From assembly GCA_947000775.1 (NCBI GenBank), contig CAMQGK010000565.1:11455001-11519000 (forward strand): a stretch of 64,000 bases of DNA, written 5' to 3'. The notes under the pieces were generated by a model. That model was given only the letters and a program-made list of their open reading frames with translations, made no database searches and was not told where the DNA came from. This DNA is from Pterois miles (lineage: Eukaryota; Chordata; Actinopteri; Perciformes; Scorpaenidae). This document shows positions 12,101 through 20,130 of the stretch, one piece after another. A program made the position numbers and the translations under genes. Every line of letters begins with the position of its first letter. Within the stretch, counting starts at the first letter, position 1.

Positions 12101-15100
12101 AGCTGATCGGGGATATTAAAACATACATACCTCACAGCACAGGAACATCTGGAGAGATCATTCCTCTGGAGAATCAGACCCAAAATCAGCTTGAGTATCG
12201 TGTGAATCCAATATTACCTGCTTTGTTCTTTCTTTACAATCTTATTTGTGACACAGATTGGTGGCATTAAAGGGAGAGTTTGGATGTTTCGGCAGCAGCA
12301 AAACGTATTTTAGACACCTAAAAAAAAACCTGTTTAAGTGTACATGATATTTAGAATATTTTCCCTGCTTTACCTTGCTGTCAGCTCTTTTCAATGGGGA
12401 GCTGTAGCATGTTATCTATGCTCTGTTCAAAGCCACCAGACTCCATTGACAAAACAGTAATTTTAAGTTGCAGAACACAGGAGTTGGTGGTCAACTGCTG
12501 CCTCAGTTTATTAGTTTGTTTGTGTTATTGTGATGAATCCAAACCAGCCCTTTAAAATGCCTCTTTGCACAGCAGTACATGGCTTTGCTCCTGTGCTGGT
12601 ACTTGTGTTTCTCCAAACTCCATCTACTGTAGATAATACTCTGACTACAGAGAAGTACCGAATACACCCACACTTCAAAACAGCTGAACTATCCCTTTAA
12701 ATTCTGAACTAAAAATTAATAAATAAAAATAAGAACCCCCAAAAGTTTAACTTAAAAAAAACTTTTAAACAAACCTTTAACTTTTAAAAACATAATTTAA
12801 AAAAAAGAACTTGAAAAACTTAAAATAAACTTTAAAAAAAACTTAAAAAAAACTAAACTTGAAAAGCTTTACATTTTGAAATAAAAAAATTAAAACCCCC
12901 AAAGTTTAACTTTAAAAAAAAAAAAATTAGAAAAACTTAAAACTTTAACTTTAAATAACTCTTTAACTTTAAAAAACATAAACTTAAAAAAGAAACTTCA
13001 GCTTAACTTAATTTTAAATAAAACCTTTAAATTAAGAAAAAAAAACCCTCATCCCTGGCCCCTGTATGCGTCTATGAATCTGGGCACAGGGAAACTGAGT
13101 GGGGGGTTTTGTCTGAGATGCTGGTATTTCTAATGTAGCATCGTGTGTTTCTGAATCTCGTATATTGAACCTTTAAATAAATCAGAGTCACCAACATACT
13201 GTATAAATTCAACAGGTTCATTTCAGGTGAAACAGGTGAATTCTACAGTTTAAAAGTGAAGTAAAAATAACACTTAAGAAAGTGTTGTTGATTGACATAA
13301 GATTAATGGGTAATAATTCTGATAGTAAATTAACTGCTCGAGTCATTTATAATCCAAAAATACTAAAAATATCTGGTTCCAGCTTCTCAAATATGTTATA
13401 TTATGTAATATATATATTACTTGTTTTATATAAAAACAAGCTATTTGCAGACATCACCTCGGGTCCTTGGAAGCACTGATGAGTATTTTTCACTTTTTTC
13501 TGTTAGTCGTAGACCGACTAAGTGCACCTACACTGAGGTGGTGGTTTGGAGAATCTGGTTACAGGCTGAACAAAACCCAAATGAAAACCAGACCAGCACA
13601 GTGTGTATGGTGGCCTCAGACCTGTCACTCTCTGGTGGACTGCTGACTGGCTGAGTGATCCTGAGTGACCCTGTAAATTAGACACCTCTTTGTGTGCAGC
13701 ATGGTAAAGAAAAAAACCTGCTGTTTCCTCAGTGTGTGATCAGGTTGACGCTCTCTTTGTTTCTCTGTTTAATGTGTTTAGTGGCAGAGCGAACGGTCGG
13801 ACCTACAGAGCCAACCTGCATCTTCACGCCAACATTGCTGCCGACCGGTGCTGCTGGGAAATGAAGTGCAATGAGCCGGTCCTCAAACTGGTCAAACAAC
13901 AGCAGGGATACTGGGAAAGACTCCTCAGGAACAAGGTACTGCAGTTAGTTGTTTTCAGCCCACAGTAGAAATTAATTTGAATCCTCAGGTCGCTGTGTGA
14001 AAAATACGGCTGTCAATTGATTAAAATATTTAATCAGGATTAATCTCAAATTAATCACACTTTTGTTATCTGTTCAAAATGAACCTCAAAGGGAGATTTT
14101 GCAAGTATTTATCAACATGAGAGTGAGCAAATGTGCTGCTTTATGCAAATGTATGTATATATTTATTATTGTAAATCAATAACAACACTAATCAATGCCA
14201 GATATTGTCCAGAAACCCTCCCAGGTTCTGACTTTAGCATCAACAATCTGCTCCAATCAGAACATGACAAACTGCAGCCCAACAGGCAACAACAGCTGTC
14301 AGTGTGTCAGAGTGCTGACTTGACTATGACTTGATCCAGACTGACTGGGACTATCATAAAGTGGGCATGTCTGTAAAGGGGAGACTGGTGGGGACCCAGA
14401 GAACCCATTTACATCCACACATCTGGAGGTCAGAGGTCAAGGGACCCCTTTGGAAATGGACATGCCAGTTTTTCCTTGACAAAATTTAATGCAAGTTTGG
14501 AGCGTTATTTGACCTCCTTTGCAACAAGCTAGTCTGACCTGGTCAGTACTGATGAATTCATCAGGTTTTCTAGTTTCATGTGATCCCAGTATCGCTCTCG
14601 CTTTAAAACGGAGTTTGCTACAACCTAAAAATCACAAATTACGTTAATGTGTTAAAGAAATTAGTGGCGTTAAAACGAATCAATGTGTTATTACCACGTC
14701 AACTTTGATGAAAAATAATCTATATTAAGTAGTAAGTAATGAGAAGTTCATTAAATAAATAACCGTCTTGACCACTTTTTGTTGTTGCTGTATATTGTAA
14801 GATGCCTTTCAGAAACTGCTGAATTGATGTTGAGCTGCACCAAATCACACCAAAGAACAAAAATGCCACGATGAACTTAACAAGACTTTTTAATTCCACA
14901 GGATATTTTTGTGAGTTATGACATGGACCACTTTGAAGAGGATGAAGAGAGAACCCCAAATGGTAAGAACTCTACCTCCACATTTACATGCATATTAGCA
15001 TTAAATGTTTTACCAAATATGACAGATATTGTGAACTGGATACAGGATTCACGCAGGAATCCAGTGAAGGGAGGCCAGATCTGGTGATATTTGATCAGGT

Positions 15101-15880
15101 TTTCTTTTTCCAGTCAGTAGGGGAGCAGCTGCTTTTTGGACTAACCGCAGCTGGTGAAGAGACGACTGCTGTAAACCCTCACAGAAAGAATTACAGTGGT
15201 CTAAAGATATTATTCAGGGTTTAACATGTATACAGCACATTTACAATAATCATTTTTACATTAGTTTGTAACACACAGCCTCTCGCCTGTTTACAGCCAG
15301 CTCTGTGCGTTGTACACAAAACAGCTATCCGACAGTTTGCAGAGATGCATGCCCTAAAAAAAAAAAAAAGCCCACATTCTGGTCAGAAGGAGGAACACAC
15401 CTGCTTTTAAACATTAGGAAAGACTTGGATATCAAAATGTTTGGGAGAAGCACAAATGTCACAATGCTGACCTTCTGAGGAAGATGAAGGAATGAAAGAG
15501 GGAGGCTGTGTTCACCAGTGGTTACATTAATCAGAGTACACACAGCTGCATGTAAACGTGAATATTAGTAGAATATAGGTTTTGGTGATATAGCAAGATT
15601 ATTGTAAGACACAATATTGACTGGCCACAGAATGATTATTTTGTCTTTTTCAGAATAAGGGTAAAAAACAATATTCTGTGAGCGTAAACGTAGTCACTGA
15701 AAACCTGAGAACGTCTGCGTTTAAGATAATGTTACGTGCAGTCTCTGATTCCTGCTGTTCAGCTGTATTTGACTGATGTGTGTATGTTTTGTGGTTTGGT
15801 CTCCAGGTCTGCGTTTTGTAGAGGACACAGGAAAGAGCGACTGGTATGTGAACTCAGAGAGCGACAGTGAGAGCGACTGA
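1..15880 (+). CDS. tdrd12: tdrd12 gene, 3' part (16 exons, intron-containing span)
   Basis: TDRD12 is a germline RNA-helicase/Tudor protein acting in secondary piRNA biogenesis with PIWI proteins and TDRD1 in cytoplasmic nuage (known of the family). Sixteen exons join in one frame to about 727 residues ending at TGA 15878-15880; the N-terminal Tudor and the first helicase lobe lie left of the window. Domains in partial-protein numbering: end of helicase C-lobe 1-130, CCCH finger C-x8-C-x5-C-x3-H at 193-212, extended Tudor about 231-390 with core FVRFIDVG, Ser/Pro-rich linker about 447-593, CS/p23-like domain about 594-690, acidic tail ending in SESDSESD. The domain order and the match of the CS region (RVIYSGR.., NEPVLKL) to vertebrate TDRD12 make the identity firm. 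No usable promoter is in the window. Confidence 0.93.
135..1171. other. tdrd12 intron with a possible dispersed element
   Basis: No gene seen. About 335-1070 looks like a dispersed short element. Near its right end the near-palindrome AGTAGTTCCTGGGAACTACT occurs twice (about 999-1052), which could fold back on itself. The family was not identified. Confidence 0.4.
1172..1289 (+). CDS. tdrd12: tdrd12 exon, helicase C-lobe
   Basis: Acceptor CTCCAG, donor GTAAAT. The exon encodes AVSNKSAFCLKTHKGLTHQF and what follows, with phase 0 in and phase 1 out. This part of the helicase C-lobe follows the KTLIV strand. Confidence 0.9.
1515..1635 (+). repeat. degenerate tandem repeat (about 20-bp CACAAA-rich unit)
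   Basis: Repeated CACAAAATGACCACAAAGA-like units, drifting in length, inside the intron. The small open frame over it is a by-product of the repeat. Confidence 0.6.
1739..1878 (+). CDS. tdrd12: tdrd12 exon, end of helicase C-lobe
   Basis: Acceptor CTGTAG, donor GTGAGA; phase 1 in, phase 0 out. It encodes TTTECLTCLGIRDATCVVHY and then GFPASPKVFGGRLFCMADNF. This is where DEAD-box motifs V and VI belong, but the usual HRIGRxGR motif VI is absent. Confidence 0.92.
1994..2211 (+). CDS. tdrd12: tdrd12 exon, post-helicase region and first half of CCCH finger
   Basis: Acceptor CCCCAG, donor GTCAGC; phase 0 in, phase 2 out. It ends with the first two cysteines of the CCCH finger (Cys codons at 2180 and 2207). 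Confidence 0.92.
2212..3351. other. tdrd12 intron, nothing recognised
   Basis: AT-rich intron of 1.1 kb. I see no repeat boundary, RNA gene or conserved open frame. Small open frames here (for example 2689-3269 on the minus strand) have no recognisable domain. Confidence 0.5.
3352..3433 (+). CDS. tdrd12: tdrd12 exon, second half of CCCH finger
   Basis: Acceptor GTGCAG, donor GTGAGG; phase 2 in, phase 0 out. It encodes DSSVCPDRHRFISRLDQSVL and completes C-x8-C-x5-C-x3-H across the intron. Confidence 0.92.
3827..4005 (+). CDS. tdrd12: tdrd12 exon, extended Tudor, N-terminal part
   Basis: Acceptor TCCCAG, donor GTCTGA; phase 0 in, phase 2 out. It encodes a beta strand (ASVFYGRIV) followed by a helix (MASEMAAYYADK), the usual start of an extended Tudor fold, then GGLYAVQEDEVFHR. 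Confidence 0.93.
4470..4705 (+). repeat. dispersed teleost repeat carrying a perfect estrogen-response-type palindrome
   Basis: AATTTCTTAACATTTGGCAC through GGACAGACATGGATGTAAAC matches a very common fish interspersed repeat as I remember it. It contains AGGTCACTGTGACCT at 4570-4584. Confidence 0.65.
4570..4584. promoter_or_regulatory. perfect ERE-like palindrome AGGTCA-CTG-TGACCT
   Basis: An exact consensus estrogen response element (two AGGTCA half-sites, inverted, 3-bp spacer) inside a dispersed repeat in a tdrd12 intron. Binding is not shown; only the motif is seen. Confidence 0.5.
4753..4769 (+). repeat. C17 homopolymer
   Basis: Seventeen consecutive C residues in a tdrd12 intron. The run length may be affected by sequencing error. 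Confidence 0.85.
5119..5326 (+). CDS. tdrd12: tdrd12 exon, Tudor core
   Basis: Acceptor GGCAG, weak donor GTTTGC; phase 2 in, phase 0 out. It encodes the Tudor barrel core SIFVRFIDVGKEEEV, then LPEQFHSLPSQAVEIIVCRV, a classic extended-Tudor signature. The aromatic residues could hold methyl-arginine. Confidence 0.94.
5437..5797 (+). mobile_element. TAGGGCTGTCAA-family element, 3' half
   Basis: The 3' half of the main dispersed element in this window (see the full copy at 14008-14710). It ends in the terminal inverted repeat TTGACAGCCCTA at 5786-5797. It carries AGGTCATAGGTCA (DR1) at 5509-5521. Nonautonomous; no coding content. Confidence 0.8.
5994..6086 (+). CDS. tdrd12: tdrd12 exon, extended Tudor C-terminal part
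   Basis: Acceptor TTCACAG, donor GTAGGT; phase 0 in and out. It encodes 31 residues, VTRAISQKIRGLQHRARVVL and then a strand ending VFVDPM. Confidence 0.92.
7021..7377 (-). mobile_element. tRNA-derived SINE (type B), minus orientation
   Basis: Read on the minus strand it starts GGGCTGCACGGTGGTGCAG (A-box-like) followed by a B-box-like GCAGGTTTGAA. It runs to a tail resembling LINE 3' ends (TTTATTAGTCCCAC on the plus strand). Copies of the same family lie at 46936, 52720 and 59644. Confidence 0.75.
7416..7718 (+). mobile_element. tRNA-derived SINE (type A)
   Basis: It has a head with ACTCAGAAGGCAGAGCAGG and B box GGTTCGATCCC, and a tail ending AAAGCGCTTTTTAAATG...CCATTTACCATTTA. Sister copies are at 32052, 44231 and 57436. 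The A box is eroded. Confidence 0.78.
8022..8191 (+). CDS. tdrd12: tdrd12 exon after the Tudor domain
   Basis: Acceptor TTTGGAG, donor GTAAGG; phase 0 in, phase 2 out. It encodes VRVTQVPGMKTVINEYSVQS and NTEWGVSNPEHLDLLRALCQ, consistent with the helix after the Tudor fold. Confidence 0.9.
8364..8654 (+). CDS. tdrd12: tdrd12 exon, Pro/Ser-rich linker
   Basis: Acceptor GTGTAG; phase 2 in. The donor AG|GTTGGT is weak, but its phase (2) fits the next exon. It encodes a low-complexity linker with CEPCSPVPS and VPAPPAAEL. The open frame continues 100 bases past the donor by chance. Confidence 0.8.
9233..9300 (+). CDS. tdrd12: tdrd12 small exon (68 bp)
   Basis: Too short to stand out as an open frame. 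I placed it because acceptor TGCACAG and donor GTAAAA convert phase 2 to phase 1, exactly what the neighbouring exons need. It encodes MVEGGELCPTTTQAARLNLG. The polypyrimidine tract is poor, so this is less certain than the other exons. Confidence 0.65.
9390..9670 (+). mobile_element. TAGGGCTGTCAA-family element, 5' fragment
   Basis: Starts TTGGGCTGTCAATCGATTAA and keeps the 5' third of the family (TTATGCAACTGCATGTATAT, then CAGAAACCTTCACAGGTTCT). It is truncated before the central part. Confidence 0.75.
9828..9909 (+). CDS. tdrd12: tdrd12 exon, linker before CS domain
   Basis: Acceptor GTTCAG; phase 1 in. Donor AG|GTACAA; phase 2 out. It encodes VSARDDQSNSQQVVSTNVTD and CDESTK, a polar linker. 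Confidence 0.78.
10045..11068. mobile_element. hAT-like nonautonomous element with GGTTCCCAA terminal inverted repeats
   Basis: AGCACTGGTTCCCAA at the left and TTGGGAACCACTGCT at 11054-11068 are inverted copies with few mismatches. The interior is non-coding, contains a second dispersed fish repeat (about 10630-10800), and carries a GC-rich triplication near 10147. Confidence 0.7.
10147..10189 (+). repeat. three tandem GAACGGCTGCCCCGCC units
   Basis: A GC-rich 16-bp unit repeated nearly three times inside the element at 10045-11068. Confidence 0.75.
11141..11254 (+). CDS. tdrd12: tdrd12 exon, CS domain N-terminal half
   Basis: Acceptor TCTCAG, weak donor GTCCGT; phase 2 in and out. It encodes ARWYQTPDIVIVKVKLMNPE and CDFYPDRVIY, the first beta strands of a CS/p23-like domain (W-Y-Q-T-x5-V start). 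Confidence 0.92.
12267..12700. mobile_element. piggyBac-like short element with TTAA flanks
   Basis: TTAA followed by AGGGAGAGTT on the left and AACTATCCCT followed by TTAA on the right (12697-12700). The inverted ends differ at one base. TTAA target duplication is the piggyBac hallmark. The interior is non-coding. Confidence 0.7.
12715..13050 (+). repeat. A-rich cryptic repeat tract
   Basis: About 330 bp of drifting AACTTTAAAAA-like units, strongly A over T on this strand, with scattered CCCCC. It directly follows the TTAA element. Confidence 0.75.
13782..13935 (+). CDS. tdrd12: tdrd12 exon, CS domain C-terminal half
   Basis: Acceptor GTTTAG, weak donor GTACTG; phase 2 in, phase 0 out. It encodes GRTYRANLHLHANIAADRCC and NEPVLKLVKQQQGYWERLLR, matching the end of the TDRD12 CS domain. 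Confidence 0.93.
14008..14710 (+). mobile_element. TAGGGCTGTCAA-family element, near full-length copy
   Basis: The best reference copy, about 700 bp. The 5' end (GGCTGTCAATTGATTAAAAT) is rich in ATTAATC. The middle includes CAGCCCAACAGGCAACAACA and the perfect DR1 AGGTCAGAGGTCA at 14427-14439. The 3' end is GTTAAAACGAATCAATGTG...CAACTTTGA. It encodes no transposase; similar imperfect inverted ends in sister copies suggest a hAT-type nonautonomous element. The open frame at 14131-14334 is repeat sequence, seen again at 29842, 40993 and 58241. Confidence 0.82.
14902..14962 (+). CDS. tdrd12: tdrd12 exon, acidic tail
   Basis: Acceptor CCACAG, donor GTAAGA; phase 0 in, phase 1 out. It encodes DIFVSYDMDHFEEDEERTPN; the D-x-DHxE pattern fits other vertebrate TDRD12 tails. 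Confidence 0.9.
15807..15880 (+). CDS. tdrd12: tdrd12 terminal exon with stop
   Basis: Acceptor CTCCAG; phase 1 in. It encodes LRFVEDTGKSDWYVN and an acidic Ser/Asp/Glu end, then TGA. Confidence 0.92.
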
Positions 15881-16007
15881 AGATTAAAGAAGATAATGAT
15901 AAGAAACACCTCATATTTCACTCAGGCCAAGTAGTATTTTCTGAGGGTCGTGAGAATATTATCATCTGTTGTAGCCTATTGGTGCTGTGACCTTTGACCT
16001 CCTTAAT

Positions 16008-16013
16008 ATTAAA
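16008..16013 (+). terminator. possible tdrd12 poly(A) signal ATTAAA
   Basis: The common variant hexamer ATTAAA lies 128 bases after the stop. Another ATTAAA at 15883 is probably too close to the stop. No AATAAA is seen nearby. Confidence 0.3.
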
Positions 16014-16554
16014 GGGATCTGGGAGTAGAAACTTCTGCAGTGACTTTAGGAACAATTCAGGACATAGAAGTAGAACAGGAGTAGAACAGACTTTACCATT
16101 GACATCAGTGTAGCAGGATGGTCATAACGGACAGTATTTTTATGTGTACTGTTGCCATTGCGACCGTTGTAGCGAGATAATTTCTGCATAAACTAAACCA
16201 GCTTACGTAGTAATGCTAACGAATATGGAAACAAAGAGACGAGACTGTGGTTCTGTTTTAAGAACAGCCTCTAAATGGCACTGCAGTGGCACTGCTGTCA
16301 TTTTGTACTGAAAGTGTATAAAGGCACATCTGTAAATCAGAGGATCTTCTTTTTTTAGGTAAACTACTTCCCAATAAGAACAAGTAAATATCCGTCATTT
16401 GAATCATGATGTATTAAAAGTAAAAATGAACAGCTGAATCCAGAGTTATTTTCCTCGCCATAATGAACGTGCATCAGACCCACGCGACTGCACCACCCTG
16501 CGCGCTCATATGACATATCTGGTTGCTTCCTGCTAGCTGTAATAATGGATATAT

Positions 16555-17436
16555 TGGCTGTAGGAGTGGGATGGTTCATAAAAATCATGGTCTGGTTCAT
16601 ATCACGGTTTGGGGTCACGGTTTTCGGTCGGTTCGGTTGAAATCCAGCATCCTCCATGACGGCGTCAGGCTGCAGATCTCTGGCTGTCAACCTCCCGATG
16701 CTTTAGTTGTGTAGCTGCTCTGAGTCTGCATGTAGAGGCTGTTTAATGCTGCTGGGAGAAGGAGTCGCTCTTTCCTCCCCGACTCTCTCCTCCTATCAAC
16801 GGACACACCGGAGTGATGTCTCCATAAATCATTCATCATATTGGAAGTATCGCCGCTAGCATTAGCTGCACGTGTTGCACAGTGCTGACACACAGTTGAT
16901 GTTTTATCCACCACTTTTTTCCCGTCACTGTCAGAGGTAACATCAGATCAGTAACGCTCCCACACAGAGCTAAACGACGCTGGTGGATCCTCTACCTGAA
17001 CTTTATCACGTCCTCTCTCCATTTCTTTAACCAATCACAGCTGTACTCTGCTCTTCATCAACGTCTCTGCCAACTGAGAAGTTTGAAGGAAGGAGGCGAG
17101 GTCACGCCTCATCAACGCCTCGTATCTTTGGAGGTATGATGCGTTGACATATTGTAAACATGCGCAGTAAAATCTGGCCCACCCTCGCTGAAACTGAGCC
17201 AATAACAACGCACAACCTCAGCATCAGTTACACTACACATGCGTGATACCTCATATTCCTGTCCACCGTGTCCCAGCCTCTTTCCATAGGCCTTGATTTC
17301 TAGTGTGGCAATAAACGGTATGAAAAAATACACAATCGGCCTCATAACCTATTTCAAATGAACCGAACGATACATACACGACCTGAACCCTGACTAGCGA
17401 ACTGAACGATTCTGATTGTCCCATCCCTGAATAACT
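16555..17436 (-). mobile_element. hAT-type transposon remnant
   Basis: Imperfect inverted ends: GTAGGAGTGGGATGGTT at the left and GATTGTCCCATCCCTGA at the right, with subterminal GAACCG/CGGTTC clusters. On the minus strand 16687-16914 encodes a BED-type zinc finger. The rest of the transposase is missing. Confidence 0.7.
16687..16914 (-). pseudogene. BED zinc-finger fragment of a hAT transposase
   Basis: A 75-residue minus-strand open frame with VDKTSTVCQHCATRAA and NMMNDLWRHHSGV, the C-x2-C...L-x2-H-H pattern of BED fingers that begin Ac/hAT transposases. No RNase-H-like catalytic core or dimerisation region follows, so it is a decayed or internally deleted copy. It is inside the element at 16555-17436. 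Confidence 0.65.
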
Positions 17437-17620
17437 GTAATTCATCACTGTTACTATCTTCTAATCCACCCATGGGCTGTCTGCTGTCAGCCTGGATTAA
17501 CGTCTCAAACCGGCTATCGGCCAGTAGCTAGCAGAGCCGGTAGCTAGCTGTGCTAGTAGCGCAACATCAATAGGATTTAATGGAGTTGTAGGTTATTTAC
17601 TGACAGCACAGGACACAACC

Positions 17621-18110
17621 TCTTTTACATCCATGGTCTGGACTCTACTGGACCCTCTTCTACATCCATGGTCTGGACTCTACTGGACCCTCTTCTACAT
17701 CCATGGTCTGGACTCTAATGGACCCTCTTTTACATCCATGGTCTGGACTCTACTGGACCCTCTTCTACATCCATGGTCTGGACTCTAATGGACCCTCTTT
17801 TACATCCATGGTCTGGACTCTACTGGACCCTCTTCTACATCCATGGTCTGGACTCTAATGGACCCTCTTCTACATCCATGGTCTGGACTCTACTGGACCC
17901 TCTTCTACATCCATGGTCTGGACTCTACTGGACCCTCTTCTACATCCATGGTCTGGACTCTAATGGACCCTCTTTTACATCCATGGTCTGGACTCTACTG
18001 GACCCTCTTCTACATCCATGGTCTGGACTCTACTGGACCCTCTTCTACATCCATGGTCTGGACTCTACTGGACCCTCTTCTACATCCATGGTCTGGATGC
18101 TACTGGACTC
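17621..18110 (+). repeat. 35-bp minisatellite, 14 units
   Basis: Unit TCTTCTACATCCATGGTCTG + GACTCTACTGGACCC, 35 bp, repeated 14 times; the last unit is diverged. Two variable sites (C/T in TCTT[C/T]TACAT and C/A in TCTA[C/A]TGG) form a pattern. Because 35 is not a multiple of 3 the tract is open in more than one frame, producing meaningless 114-122 aa open frames with a 35-residue period. Confidence 0.95.
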
Positions 18111-18559
18111 CATTTTGGATCCTTGGCATGAAAAAGTATGAGACTGATCTTAAAATCTGCCAGCTGGATTTTTACAACTTCCATTAATGTCCATTCGCTC
18201 ACTTTCTGCTCCTCTGGGAAGCAGCTGGACTAAAAGCTCCGTAGTTTATCTGTTGTTTCAGTGCTTGTGTTGTACATGGTAGAAAAGCCTGTTTATTTAC
18301 CTTGTCCAGCTTTAAGGATCAGTGCCTAACTTCAACCATCTTGCATCTTGGTTCCCTTTTAGCTGCAGCGCTGGTCGGTCCTTCCCGCCATCCGTCTGGA
18401 GCTACGTACGCTCGCCGCTCTCCGCTCGCCGCTATACATCCACACTGCTCGGCCTCTCGTGTCTGTTCTACTCCTATTCTGTTTCTATGATTCAGGACCT
18501 TGAGGTTTCTTCTTTTAGGTGGGTGCTGTGCAGGACCACAAGAGTCACAGAAATAGTAA

Positions 18560-19560
18560 GAAAGCGTTTAATTAACTAATTGTGCAGTAAAAATAGGAAT
18601 TAATACATTTGTTTACAAATTAATTTATTAATCTATGAGTAAATGGATTAAATTACAAAATCATTCATTTGTTGACATTTTAATGGCCAATAAAAAGAAG
18701 AATCTAGAGATTTTAGAAAATGAATATTAATCCATAAGTAAATATTTAAATTAAAGAGAGATTTACAGTCAATAAGAACATCATTTAAAAATACATGATT
18801 GAATTTATAAATAAGTAATGCAAGCTAAAAAGCAATTTGAAAATGCAGTTTGAAACGAGAGATGAATAACTAGATTCACAAACTGAACTACGAATAAAAG
18901 TTTTAATCAGGCGTTTAACGGGGCAACTTCTTTTCCCAGTTTGCTTCTGTTCTGCTGCGACTAAACGTCATTTTTGACTTTGAGCTGGTAAAATCAGGTC
19001 AGTTAGCCACAGATTTTTAAATTCCATTATTTACAAATTCATTAATGTATTTTTAAATAACGTGCTTATTGACTGTTTTATGGTGCTTTTGTAAATCTCT
19101 TTAAGATAAGATAAGATGAACCTTTATTAATCCCTGGAGGTAAATTAATTTTAATTTAAACTATTTATTGTTGGATTAATATTTCATTTGTAAATTCTTT
19201 GTATAATTATTTTATTGTCCATTACAAATATTAAATTATTTACTTTGTAGTTTATTTATGATTAATTAATTAATTTGGAAACAAATATATTAGTTTCTAT
19301 TTTTATTGAACAATCAGTGAAATCGATGATTTATTACTATTATTATTTCTATTATTACTATCCATAGGTGTCTGACTTCAAGTATTATTTTTCTCAAGAA
19401 TAAAACGAGATGCAATATGACTCATCTCAAGTCCTATGACCGCTAACTCCATCTGCACATCAGTGTTTTAATTACCTGGTGACAGTCTTTCCCCTGTTTT
19501 ATTTATTATTATTATTATATAAGTCCAATTTATTTTTATTATTATTATTATCAAAGTTTC
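18560..19560. other. AT-rich intergenic stretch with a LINE-tail fragment
   Basis: Mostly TTTATTAAT-like low-complexity sequence. About 19105-19150 (AAGATAAGATAAGATGAACC, TTTATTAATCCCTGG) looks like the reversed 3' end of a fish LINE. No gene seen. Confidence 0.5.
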
Positions 19561-19807
19561 ATGTTCAGCCAGAGTTTGTCTGGAAAAAGAACTAAGGAGT
19601 TGAATTTTCTTCCTGGTCCCTCAAAGCTGTTTTGTATATTTGTTAAATATTCTCACCAGGTCCTGTGAAGTTTCTCATTTTCAGTCCCCTTTATGTCAGC
19701 TGGAGGACAAACTATTAAGAAACACCCTCACAATGTATGTCGGTACATCACCACCACAACCTGCCGTCAGTTCAGCAGCTGAACAAGTATTCGGTAAGGT
19801 GCTCCAC

Positions 19808-19880
19808 CAACGTCAGCGTTAGCGTTAACCAGCATGTAAACTTACCGTTTACATGCTGGTTAACGTTAGCGCTGACGTTG
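19808..19880. repeat. 73-bp near-perfect hairpin (34-bp arms, 5-nt loop)
   Basis: Left arm 19808-19841 and right arm 19847-19880 are reverse complements with two mismatches; loop TTACC. The outer arms carry AACGTCAGCG and the inner arms CCAGCATGTAAAC. Confidence 0.93.
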
Positions 19881-20059
19881 AGGTCGTCACTCTTCAGTAC
19901 CACCGACGCTAACTGACACACTGCTGCTGTGAAGTGAGGATCAGAGGATGGAGGGTGTCGTATTCTGTACAGGTTGGATATAACTTCATGCTCATAGCTT
20001 GTAGATGCAACCCAAGTTTGTTTAATTTGTCTTTCTTTTCTTTGCAAATCTCAAGTGAT

Positions 20060-20130
20060 GTCATGTCAGTTTTATTTTTATAGCCCAATATTGTAAACCA
20101 CAAATTTGCCTGAAGGGTCTTTACAATCAA
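20060..20130 (+). repeat. fragment of a dispersed fish repeat
   Basis: GTCAGTTTTATTTTTATAGC followed by a TCTTTACAATC end resembles the repeat at 10630-10700. The match is partial. Confidence 0.4.

Noticed and set aside
14131..14334. Recurring peptide SDFSINNLLQSEHDKLQPN in four open frames
   Set aside because: It appears at 14131, 29842, 40993 and 58241 because each is a copy of the same nonautonomous element; frames are broken differently and no transposase motif is present.
17773..18187. Two open frames of 114-122 aa (MVWTLMDPLLHPW-like repeats)
   Set aside because: They are frames through the 35-bp minisatellite; the 35-residue periodicity follows from 3 x 35 bp and there is no start context or splice evidence.
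19640..19822. Small open frame ending SSAAEQVFGKV, vaguely like a hAT C-terminus
   Set aside because: The similarity is a few residues only and its end runs into the hairpin; not enough to call.
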